Positions 5,916 through 13,929 of a DNA stretch of 24,201 nucleotides are shown in pieces (position 1 is the first letter of the stretch; each line of letters starts with the position of its first letter). The notes under the pieces are model-generated. The model did not search any database. It was not told where the DNA came from and was given only the letters and a program-made list of their open reading frames with translations. Position numbers and translations under genes: made by a program. The stretch is from an uncultured Bacteroidaceae bacterium (GTDB lineage Bacteria; Bacteroidota; Bacteroidia; Bacteroidales; Bacteroidaceae): NCBI GenBank assembly GCA_934293005.1, contig CAKQYA010000036.1:1-24201 (forward strand), in the 5' to 3' direction.

Positions 5916-8618
5916 ATGCTTGGAGTAAATAAAAGAACATTGTTATTAGTGGCATTGCTATTTTTATCAGTATCCTCAATATGTGCGCAACAGATAGGAA
6001 ATGAAGCGCCGATAATGTCGTATCTCCGCGAGGCTATGCATTTCAACCGCGCCATACCTCAGGAGAAGGTATACCTTCACTTGGACAACACAGGCTACTT
6101 TGAGAACGAGACAGTGTGGTTCAAGGCTTACCTTGTCCGCACAGACCGTAGCTCTCCGAGCGACCTGAGCAAGGTGCTGTACGTTGAGCTCATCAACATG
6201 TCAGGCGATGTTATAAAGACGACGAAATGGCCTGTGGACAGCCTCGGCCAGTCTCGCGGTGACCTGAAGCTCGACTCCCTGTTGGGGTCAGGTTTTTATG
6301 AGATACGCGCCTACACGAGGTACATGACCAGCTGGGGCCCTCTCGCGTGTTACTCACGCGTCATCCCCGTCTTCAAGAAGCCCTCGGAGGAAGGCAACTA
6401 CAGCGACCTGTCCATCAGGCCGCGCCTGTACAAGCACCGTGACCCCAACAACCGCGACCGCAGCGACTCGCTCCATGCCAAGGCAATGGACGAGGGTCTG
6501 TCCAGCTCGGAGATGCTGAAGACCATCAGTGTGCAGTTCTTTCCCGAAGGCGGCAAGCTCGTTGAGGGCAAGAAGAGCCGCGTGGCGCTGATGGCAGCCG
6601 ACGACAACGGCTATCCATACCAGTCGGAAGGCTTTGTCGTGAATGGCAATGGCGATGTCCTCGCCCTCGTCAATACCGACAGCCTTGGACGTGGCGTGTT
6701 CGAGGTCACCCCCGACGGCAGCCCACTCTCAATGCAGATGCGCAACAGGAAAAGCGGCGAGTCACGCTCAGTGCAGATTTTTCCCCTTCCTCCTGCGGAG
6801 AAGGAGGGGTGCGTGCTCACCCTCGATGCCGTGAGCGACGATATGCTTGTCAGCGTTCAGTGCAGCGACAGCCTCGTCGGCAGCCCTCTTGGGTGCGTGC
6901 TGATGCATGAGGGCAACATCCTCTACTGCGACACGATGGAGGCCCTTCCCCTGGTTGAGATAGAGCTTGACCGCTCTCGCCAGCATCCAGGCGTGAGCCA
7001 GTTTACGGTGTTTGACAGCCTCGGCCGCATCCTCGCCGAGCGCAGGTTCTTCATCTGCCCCCGCTCCTCGTCAGATGACCGCGTCCTCGTCAGTTCCGCA
7101 GCCACTCGCCTCAGGCCTTGCGGCAAGGTGATCCTCGATGTGCAGAGCCTCCCCTACTCCACCATATCCCTGTCGGCCATAGACGCCGGCTCGATGACCA
7201 ACGGCAAGCAGGGCAACATTCGCACCTGGCTTCTGCTGTCCTCCGACGTGCGCGGCTACATAAGCAATGTTGACTACTATTTCGAGTCGGACGACAAGGC
7301 CCACCGCGAGTCGGCCGACCTGCTCATGCTCACCCAGGCATGGCGGCGCTACGACTGGGAGGAGATGGCCGGCGTGAAGCCCATGGCAAACCCTCAGCCA
7401 GTAGAGGACAAGTTCTACGTGTTCGGCAAGCTCAACGTGTACCGCAAGCATAACCCGGCCAGCCATGTCGCCATGGAGGCCTTCCTCTACAACGAGAGCG
7501 GAGAGAGCCTGACCGGCTCCACAGTGACCGACAGCCTCGGGCGCTATGCCTTCGAGATGCCATTTGTCGACGGTGAGTGGAAGATGCAGATATACACCCG
7601 GCTGAACGACAAGCGCAAGACCTACTATGTCGGCATAGACCGCCAGATATCGCCCTTGCCCCAGTATGTTAGCCGCTCAGCCACCAGCATACTTCATCCC
7701 CTTGCTCCCAACCTGTTTGTGCTCCATGCCGATGTTGGAGAGTCTGGCGCGGAAGAGGAAGAGTTCATTCCCATTACGAAGAAGAACCATGTCCTCAAGA
7801 ATGTCACGGTGAAGGCCCGCCGCCGCTATTTCACCAACGACGACTGGAAATACAAGAACGAGTCGTGGGGCAGGGAGCACGCCACGCTTTATTACGACAT
7901 AGACAGGGAGCGTGAGGACATCCTTGACCGCGGTCTGCCCACGTCCACCATCTTTGAGTTTCTCTTCATGAGGAACTCCATGTTTCAGGCTTCTTCAAGA
8001 AGTGTGTTGTCAAGCAGGCAGGAGACGGAAGGGAAAAATGTGGAGCTTCATGCCAATGAGCACTTCTCCTATGGCGGCAGGCCCATAAAGTGGATTGTGG
8101 ACAATGGCGACACGCAATGTGTCTTGGATACAGGCTTATCGACTTTGTCGAAAATAGGTAAAGTGCTTGGTACACAAATTAATTATGCAGAGATGGTGTC
8201 AGACGAGATTCCTGCAGGCGTGACAAGTAATAACGGCACTCTGCTGGATAGTTTCTTCCCGATATGGATGGAGGAGATAAAGAGCCTGTATGTCGTCCCT
8301 TACAGTCCGAAGGAAGTGCACCAGGCAGTGCGCGTGTATCTGTATACCCACAAGCGGTTCACCACGGAGAGCCAGAAGGGCTTGCGCCGCACCTACTTCC
8401 AGGGCTTCAACAAGCCGTCAGCATTCCAGATGGAAGACTACAGCGTAGTGCCTCCTATGGCCGACTACCGCCGCACGATATACTGGGCTCCTGATGTGCG
8501 TACAGATGCCAGCGGAAAGGCAAAGGTCGAGTTTTACAACAATTCCACTTGCCGTGAGATGTACATCAGCGCGGAGGGCATGAGTGATGATGGCAAGATC
8601 CTTTGCAACGAGGAGTGA
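5916..8618 (+). CDS. Large exported MG2-like/plug-like protein of Bacteroidetes
   Basis: This 900-aa protein has a signal peptide (TLLLVALLFLSVSSICAQ). Near residue 48 it carries the hallmark QEKVYLHLDNTGYFENETVW, typical of large Bacteroidetes secreted proteins with macroglobulin-like (MG2) domains. FFPEGGKLVEGKKSRVAL near 205-225 and a carboxypeptidase-regulatory-like segment near 515-560 (YNESGESLTGSTVTDSLGRY) also fit. VLKNVTVKARRR near 625 begins a part resembling a TonB-receptor plug. The end, TIYWAPDVRTDASGKAKVEF then FYNNSTCREMYISAEG, is the usual C-terminus, so the protein looks complete. It is probably periplasmic or outer-membrane attached; its function is unknown, and relatives often accompany TonB-dependent receptors, absent here. 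Base composition is odd: most of the gene is clearly GC-rich, but 5916-6000 and about 8030-8240 are AT-rich like the neighbours. Confidence 0.85.
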   Translation: MLGVNKRTLLLVALLFLSVSSICAQQIGNEAPIMSYLREAMHFNRAIPQEKVYLHLDNTGYFENETVWFKAYLVRTDRSSPSDLSKVLYVELINMSGDVIKTTKWPVDSLGQSRGDLKLDSLLGSGFYEIRAYTRYMTSWGPLACYSRVIPVFKKPSEEGNYSDLSIRPRLYKHRDPNNRDRSDSLHAKAMDEGLSSSEMLKTISVQFFPEGGKLVEGKKSRVALMAADDNGYPYQSEGFVVNGNGDVLALVNTDSLGRGVFEVTPDGSPLSMQMRNRKSGESRSVQIFPLPPAEKEGCVLTLDAVSDDMLVSVQCSDSLVGSPLGCVLMHEGNILYCDTMEALPLVEIELDRSRQHPGVSQFTVFDSLGRILAERRFFICPRSSSDDRVLVSSAATRLRPCGKVILDVQSLPYSTISLSAIDAGSMTNGKQGNIRTWLLLSSDVRGYISNVDYYFESDDKAHRESADLLMLTQAWRRYDWEEMAGVKPMANPQPVEDKFYVFGKLNVYRKHNPASHVAMEAFLYNESGESLTGSTVTDSLGRYAFEMPFVDGEWKMQIYTRLNDKRKTYYVGIDRQISPLPQYVSRSATSILHPLAPNLFVLHADVGESGAEEEEFIPITKKNHVLKNVTVKARRRYFTNDDWKYKNESWGREHATLYYDIDREREDILDRGLPTSTIFEFLFMRNSMFQASSRSVLSSRQETEGKNVELHANEHFSYGGRPIKWIVDNGDTQCVLDTGLSTLSKIGKVLGTQINYAEMVSDEIPAGVTSNNGTLLDSFFPIWMEEIKSLYVVPYSPKEVHQAVRVYLYTHKRFTTESQKGLRRTYFQGFNKPSAFQMEDYSVVPPMADYRRTIYWAPDVRTDASGKAKVEFYNNSTCREMYISAEGMSDDGKILCNEE

Positions 8619-8690
8619 CATAGAGGGAAGTGCCACTCATGGGGCGTGGAATGTGTTTTTATAAACGGAATTCTTCGACATGGCAAGATG

Positions 8691-8713
8691 CTGGGCAACT
8701 TTTTGTTGCCCAG
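8691..8713 (+). terminator. Hairpin after the MG2-like gene
   Basis: CTGGGCAAC (8691-8699) pairs perfectly with GTTGCCCAG (8705-8713) around TTTTT. The following bases GTTCTTAAAAGG form only a weak T tract, so it may be an inefficient terminator or a 3'-end-stabilising hairpin. It lies about 70 bases after the stop codon. Confidence 0.5.
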
Positions 8714-8726
8714 GTTCTTAAAAGGT

Positions 8727-8768
8727 TAAAAAAAAATCTCCGCAATGCCGGCATAGACATTACGGAGA
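8727..8768 (-). terminator. Intrinsic terminator of the efflux operon
   Basis: Read on the minus strand, TCTCCGTAATG (8768-8758) pairs with CATTGCGGAGA (8747-8737), 11 positions with one mismatch, and is followed at once by nine T's (8736-8728). This is a textbook rho-independent terminator. It closes the minus-strand operon whose last gene ends at 8956, about 190 bases upstream. Confidence 0.85.
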
Positions 8769-8823
8769 ATATTCATATTCTGAGCACCAATGACATATCG
8801 TGTAAAGCAAGCAGGATGTTAAA

Positions 8824-8902
8824 CACCAATCGGTCATTAGACCGAAACAGGGAAATTATCCAGACATTATTGCTTCTTTTCAAATCTAATGACCGATTTG
8901 GG
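8824..8902. repeat. Inverted pair of the dispersed 18-bp repeat (MITE-like)
   Basis: The left arm (8824-8844) contains CAATCGGTCATTAGACCG; the right arm is TCTAATGACCGATTTGGG (8885-8902). The arms are inverted copies sharing the core AATCGGTCATTAGA, about 79 bp end to end. Two further copies occur at 2375-2392 and 15667-15688. The left arm can also fold on itself (TCGGTC, loop ATTA, GACCGA). Confidence 0.7.
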
Positions 8903-8955
8903 TTAAAAAATATTTTTAGCACATGCTCACCACACTTATCCGTGCCCAAGCTGCA

Positions 8956-9249
8956 TCATATACATTGTTCAACGTTCCAGACGAAGGCACGCAGGCCAAG
9001 CATCTGATTGTCATCATCTATTTTCTTAAGACGAGCAAGAAGGGACTGCACTCTTTCGTCTTCGACGATGGCAATGATAGAACTGTTCATTGATGGCCAG
9101 GCATGCGAGCCAAGATGCGGTTCGCCTGTTTTTGAGCCACGTCCACCAGTCTGCGGGAAGAAGGTATAGCCACGCACATTTGAATCATTGAGTGCATCTA
9201 TGACATTTTCTTGCTGCGCCTGGTCGTATGAGATAAATACTGACTTCAT
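8956..9249 (-). CDS. Small PII-like protein linked to the RND efflux pump
   Basis: This 97-aa soluble protein has the beta-alpha-beta, beta-alpha-beta plan of the PII/PII-like superfamily. It opens with MKSVFISYD and a helix, then a glycine-rich exposed segment at residues 32-52 (PQTGGRGSKTGEPHLGSHAW) where PII proteins have the T-loop. SSIIAIVEDERVQSLLARL follows, like the second strand and helix, then a final strand (GLRAFVWNVEQ). It is the last gene of the efflux cluster, 130 bases after the pump gene and just before the operon terminator. PII-like proteins beside transporters often sense a ligand or control the transporter, so a regulatory role is likely by analogy. The conserved His/Gly/Lys loop could bind a metal or nucleotide, but this is not shown. 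The family call is mine, from pattern. Confidence 0.7.
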   Translation of the reverse strand: MKSVFISYDQAQQENVIDALNDSNVRGYTFFPQTGGRGSKTGEPHLGSHAWPSMNSSIIAIVEDERVQSLLARLKKIDDDNQMLGLRAFVWNVEQCI

Positions 9250-9379
9250 GTTTATTTGGTATGAGCTATGAATGTTGTGTACTGCATATTATGAGACTTG
9301 GCAAACTGCGTGATAGCACGATTCGTATTAAACGCATGCCCCAGAGTTCATAGCACGCAGCACACAACTTCATTGATTA
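9250..9379. other. Spacer between pump and PII-like genes with a long-range inverted repeat
   Basis: This 130-base gap has no gene. GTTGTGTACTGC (9274-9285) and GCAGCACACAAC (9357-9368) are inverted copies matching at 11 of 12 positions, with flanking partial matches, so the operon mRNA could fold the whole spacer into a long stem. This might separate expression of the small protein from the pump. It has no T tract and is not an obvious terminator. Confidence 0.4.
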
Positions 9380-12300
9380 TTATTTTTTCTTTGTTTCAGC
9401 CTTTGTGAGTTGCTCCTCATCTTTGTGTTCCTTCCAGTAAGCATCGAGCTCACGCTGTTCTCTCAATATACGACGCTGACGTTTGATGCCGACGCCACCG
9501 AATATGCAGAACATTGACGGAACATAGATAAGGGTGAGGATAGTAGACACTGTAAGACCTCCGATGACTGCGATACCCAGTGGGCGCCACATCTCTGCAC
9601 CAACACCATGGCTGACTGCCATTGGCACCATACCAAGGATGGTAGTGAGCGTTGTCATGAGGATTGGGCGCAGACGAGAACGAGCTGCCATGACTGCAGA
9701 ATTGACAAGTCCGATGCCACGCTCGCGAAGCAATTGGGTGTAGTCGATGAGCACAATACCATTTTTCACCACAATACCGATAAGCATGATTCCACCAAGA
9801 ATTGACATCACATTCATAGTTGTGCCTGTTGTCACCAGTGAGATGATAATGCCCGAGAAGGCAAATGGCACAGAGAGCATGATGATGAATGGATATGTGA
9901 GCGACTCAAACTGTGCTGCCATCACAATGAAGACAAGGATGATGATGAGCAAGCCAAGAGTGCCGAGGTCACGGTTGGAATCTTGCTGGTCTTCGTATGA
10001 TCCAGCCACCTGCACTGTGACGCCCTGTGGCACATCCATTTTCTTCACTAATGCGTTGCCGAGTTCGACACCTTCTGAAAGCGCATGTCCATCGGCTATG
10101 ATTGCTGATACGATCACAATACGCTGGCGGTCCTTACGCTCAATAGTTGGCGGAAGTGAACTTTCTTTCACTGTGGCAATGTCGCGCACACGCACATTCT
10201 GACCTTGAGAGTTTGGAATGACCATGTTAAGGATATCATCAGTAGACACACGTGCTGTCGGTTCGTAGCGCACCTTGATGTCGTACTCCTCACCATCCTC
10301 ACGGTAATAACTCATGAGCGAGCCATTGATGAGCGAGCGCACGGCAGTGGATGCTGCAGAAAGTCCTATGCCCTGACGAGCAAGTTTATCACGGTCAAAA
10401 TCTATAACAAGCTCTGGCGTATAGTCTGAACGCGAAATGTTGACCTGGCTGATGATTGGGCTTTCTTTAAACTTGTTTGACAGTTGCTTTGCAACATCAT
10501 AAGTGGCATTGAGGTCATAACCATAAATCTCGAACGATGCTGTAGACTGTCCACCCATGCTGCTGCTTGAGCTACCGCCAAGGTTTACCTGATACTTGTC
10601 GAGTTCTGGTATCTGCTTCAGGTCAGCACGCATCTCATCACAAATGGTAGCAAGACCTTTATCACGCTGGTTGGATGGAACCATCATGATATTGTACGAA
10701 ATGATGTTGGTGCCATTGTCCTGAAGAGAAGCGAAGGTGTTGTCGTCGCCAGCCTGACCTACTGTGAAGTTGCATGATTGCATGTCGTCTCCATAACGGT
10801 CCTGCCATATCCTGACAAGCTTCTTAGCCATAGCCTCAGCTTTCTCCACACGCGTGCCCACTGGCAACTGCACTGTGACTCCCACACGACCCGAGTCGTT
10901 GGCAGGGAAGAACTCGCTCTTGATTCCGCATACAGCAGCCAAGCCGATGCTTGCCAAGAAAAGCACTATGCAACCTGATATGACTGTCCAACGATGGCGC
11001 ACAGCCCAGTTGATGCGTTTCTCATACCAAGAGTCGAGCTTATCAAGCGACTTGCCCACAGGGCCATAAAGCACCTTAAACATCTTGCTTTGCTTCTTCT
11101 GCAAACGAAGGAGGAGCGAACAAAGCATAGGAGTGAACGACAAGGCACTTGTGGTAGATACAGTCATGATCACACACATCATCCAACCAAGCTGCTTGAA
11201 GAGCACACCCGACACGCCCGACACCATAGTCAATGGGAAGAACACTGCTATCATCGTGAGCGTTGAAGCTATAACAGAGATTGCCACCTCGTTGGTTGCA
11301 TGGATAGCCGCCTGTTTCGGACTAGAGCCACGCTCTATATGCGTTGTCACATTCTCAAGCACAACTATGGCATCATCGACAACGTTACCGATGGCGATAG
11401 AGAGACATGAGAGAGATATCATGTTGAAAGAACCGCCCGTGGCATACAGATAGATGAACGAGGCGATAAGCGACATTGGGATAGTGATGACAATAATCAT
11501 CGTAGCACGCCAACGTCCAAGGAAGATGAACACTACAAGCGCAACGAAAAGCATTGCGTAAGCAATAGTCTCTTCAAGAGAGCCAATGGTGTTCTTGATG
11601 TTGTCAGATGTATTGACAATGATGCCAAGCTTCACGTCGGAAGGAAGGTTCGACTGCAGCTGTGGAATCATTGACATAACCTTGTCAGAGATTTCCACAG
11701 AGTTGGCACCACTTTGTTTTTGAATGATGATCATCGCACCTTGCACATCGTTGGTGAATGTGCGTTGTGCACGCTCCTCAACGTTATCTTCTATGCGAGC
11801 CACATCGCGCAGATAAACGTTGACACCGTTATGCGTGCCCACGATGACATCTTTCATTTGCTGCGGGTCATTGAATTCGCCCTCTACACGAACGGTGTAA
11901 GTCATCGAACCTATATCAATGGTACCATTGGTTGTGTTCTTGTTCTCTGCAGAGATGGCTGAAGCTACTTGAGCAGGACTGAGATTGTATGCCTCCATCT
12001 TCTGAGGATTCATGTAGACATTGATCTCACGTTTTGGGGCACCAGAGATACTAACCGTACCTACACCGTCAACACGCGCAAGAGGATTGGCCACATTATC
12101 GTCAAGAATCTTGTAAAGAGCTTTCTGCGACTCCTGAGCCTCAACAGAGAGGATGAGAATAGGAATCATGTCGGTAGAGAACTTGAACAAGATAGGGTTC
12201 TGAGCCTCTTCCGGCAAAGAGTTGGACACCATGTCGAGTTTGTCTCGCACATCGTTGGTGAGCACATTGATGTCGTAACCATACTCAAACTCGAGTGTGA

Positions 12301-12571
12301 TGACAGACACGCCCTCACGGCTTTTACTGGTGACATGCTTGAGGTGCTCTACAGAGTTGAGCGTGTTCTCAAGCGGACGTGTCACGTTGTTTTCGATATC
12401 CTCTGCACTGGCACCTTGATAGTAGGTGAGCACCATGATGGTATTGGTGTCAATATCCGGGTAAAGGTCTATCGGAAGCTTTATCAGCGAAAAAAGACCA
12501 AAAATTATCACCGCCAGAAAGCAGAGACTGGTCATAATCGGTCGTTTGACCGCACCTTCATATATACTCAT
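9380..12571 (-). CDS. RND-family efflux pump, inner-membrane permease (HAE1/AcrB-like)
   Basis: This 1063-aa protein is the proton-driven inner-membrane component of a tripartite exporter; length and layout match AcrB-type pumps. TM1 is at about 10-30, followed by the signature LPIDLYPDID and QGASAEDIENNVTRPLE. The porter domain runs to about 330. TM4 carries the proton-relay pair Asp399-Asp400 in GNVVDDAIVVLEN, and TM10 holds the matching Lys in IVVKNGIVLIDY, so the relay is intact. A second porter half and TM7-TM12 follow, with a charged tail (KEHKDEEQLTKAETKKK). The motifs favour the drug/amphiphile branch over the CusA metal branch. It is encoded between the adaptor gene (169-base gap) and the PII-like gene. 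Real substrates cannot be predicted. Confidence 0.96.
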   Translation of the reverse strand: MSIYEGAVKRPIMTSLCFLAVIIFGLFSLIKLPIDLYPDIDTNTIMVLTYYQGASAEDIENNVTRPLENTLNSVEHLKHVTSKSREGVSVITLEFEYGYDINVLTNDVRDKLDMVSNSLPEEAQNPILFKFSTDMIPILILSVEAQESQKALYKILDDNVANPLARVDGVGTVSISGAPKREINVYMNPQKMEAYNLSPAQVASAISAENKNTTNGTIDIGSMTYTVRVEGEFNDPQQMKDVIVGTHNGVNVYLRDVARIEDNVEERAQRTFTNDVQGAMIIIQKQSGANSVEISDKVMSMIPQLQSNLPSDVKLGIIVNTSDNIKNTIGSLEETIAYAMLFVALVVFIFLGRWRATMIIVITIPMSLIASFIYLYATGGSFNMISLSCLSIAIGNVVDDAIVVLENVTTHIERGSSPKQAAIHATNEVAISVIASTLTMIAVFFPLTMVSGVSGVLFKQLGWMMCVIMTVSTTSALSFTPMLCSLLLRLQKKQSKMFKVLYGPVGKSLDKLDSWYEKRINWAVRHRWTVISGCIVLFLASIGLAAVCGIKSEFFPANDSGRVGVTVQLPVGTRVEKAEAMAKKLVRIWQDRYGDDMQSCNFTVGQAGDDNTFASLQDNGTNIISYNIMMVPSNQRDKGLATICDEMRADLKQIPELDKYQVNLGGSSSSSMGGQSTASFEIYGYDLNATYDVAKQLSNKFKESPIISQVNISRSDYTPELVIDFDRDKLARQGIGLSAASTAVRSLINGSLMSYYREDGEEYDIKVRYEPTARVSTDDILNMVIPNSQGQNVRVRDIATVKESSLPPTIERKDRQRIVIVSAIIADGHALSEGVELGNALVKKMDVPQGVTVQVAGSYEDQQDSNRDLGTLGLLIIILVFIVMAAQFESLTYPFIIMLSVPFAFSGIIISLVTTGTTMNVMSILGGIMLIGIVVKNGIVLIDYTQLLRERGIGLVNSAVMAARSRLRPILMTTLTTILGMVPMAVSHGVGAEMWRPLGIAVIGGLTVSTILTLIYVPSMFCIFGGVGIKRQRRILREQRELDAYWKEHKDEEQLTKAETKKK

Positions 12572-12740
12572 ATTATATTTGTCTTGAACTTTATTGTTGT
12601 TCTTTTATTTAATGTCTTACATCACGAAAAGCGTTCATCACATTTGCTCAGTTGAGCGGCACATTGATGTGGCTCACGAAACAGATGAAGAATGCAGACC
12701 AGCCGCGATGAAGGACCATCACTTTCATTCTGAGCGAGGT

Positions 12741-13760
12741 TTACTTCACAACCTCAACCTCTTTGCCATTGGCAAGACGGCTATGTCCGGCTATTACAAC
12801 TTCATCACCAGGATTCACGCCACTGACAATCTCATAAGAGGTGCCTATGTGCTGTCCAAGCTCAACTTTATTGTAAGAGACTTTGCCACCCTTATACACA
12901 TATACATAACGGTCGCCTGCACCTACCTGCTTAACGATTGCCTCATCTGGCACAATCACATGGTTGGCAGATCCATAATTGATAGTGGCGCGGGCAAACA
13001 TGCCTGGACGCACCTTCTGTGCAGGATTGCTGATTGTGACTTCGACAGGGAATGTGTGAGTGTTGACATCTATAGATGGGTAGACGATTGTCACCTTGCC
13101 TGTGAACGCCTCACCGTCATAAGCGTCAAGAGCTATGTCGACGGGCATGCCCTTCTTCATGAGCTTGTAATAGTTTTCAGACACATTGACGAGCAGCTTT
13201 ACAGGGTTTGTTTGTTCAATAGTGAGGACTGGCTGTCCACTGCTGTACATATCGCCATTGTCATAATTGCGAGCTGTCACCACGCCGCTGATAGGAGCCA
13301 CGAGCTGAGTGTTCTCGGCAAACTGCTTATACTGTGTAGACAACACATCGAGCTGCATCTTGGCATTGTCATACTCAGCCTTGCTTGCGCCACCTACTTG
13401 ATAGAGCTGTTGGGTGCGCGCAAACTCCACCTTTTGGTTTTCGAGCTGCAACTTCAGCTGTCGCAGGCTGCTGGCGTCGAGCTGGACGAGCACTTGGCCC
13501 TTATGCACCTGGTCGCCGACCTCCACATAGATTTTCTCTATACGGTAAGGAGTGTTAGGAGCAATGTTGTTTTTCACGTCACTTTCCACTGTGGCTGTGT
13601 ATGTTTCAGACTGTGGAATGTCCCGGCTTGACACCTTAGCGATTTTCACTTGTGGTTTCTCCATCTGGAGTGTTGCCGTTTCTTTTTCAGAACTCTTGTT
13701 GCCACAAGAAGCGGCAAGCATTGCAAGAGCTGCAAGCGATAATGTCTTGATATATTTCAT
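12741..13760 (-). CDS. RND efflux periplasmic adaptor (membrane fusion lipoprotein)
   Basis: This 339-aa adaptor links the inner-membrane pump to the outer-membrane channel. It has a lipoprotein signal ending at the lipobox LAASC (Cys19), so it is probably lipid-anchored. IYVEVGDQVHKGQVLVQLD (about 80-100) and VAPISGVVTARNYDNGDM (about 155-175) are the two halves of the lipoyl-like domain, joined by a short helical hairpin. The beta-barrel (PVDIALDAYDGEAFTGKV) and membrane-proximal domain (GQHIGTSYEIVSGVNPGDEV) follow. Length is typical of AcrA/MdtA-like proteins. It lies between the channel and pump genes with unusually long gaps, 169 bases on each side, which contain no gene and only weak local hairpins (for example GCTCA-GT-TGAGC in the downstream gap). 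Confidence 0.95.
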   Translation of the reverse strand: MKYIKTLSLAALAMLAASCGNKSSEKETATLQMEKPQVKIAKVSSRDIPQSETYTATVESDVKNNIAPNTPYRIEKIYVEVGDQVHKGQVLVQLDASSLRQLKLQLENQKVEFARTQQLYQVGGASKAEYDNAKMQLDVLSTQYKQFAENTQLVAPISGVVTARNYDNGDMYSSGQPVLTIEQTNPVKLLVNVSENYYKLMKKGMPVDIALDAYDGEAFTGKVTIVYPSIDVNTHTFPVEVTISNPAQKVRPGMFARATINYGSANHVIVPDEAIVKQVGAGDRYVYVYKGGKVSYNKVELGQHIGTSYEIVSGVNPGDEVVIAGHSRLANGKEVEVVK

Positions 13761-13929
13761 TGTTCTCTGATTATTTTCGATTACTTTTGTTGTAATATTA
13801 CTGAATCGTCAAGCTTGCGCTTCTCATATCTCTTGTTCGTCGTCACGAGAATATTCAGTCCATGTCTGACTTACAGTTACACGTAAGGCACCATGGATAT
13901 AACGAGGAGCCAAGCACTTATGATTGGTG

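Noticed and set aside
12594..13631. 345-codon plus-strand frame
   Set aside because: Antisense of the lipoprotein adaptor gene, which is unmistakable; the plus-strand frame is His/Cys-rich and domain-free.
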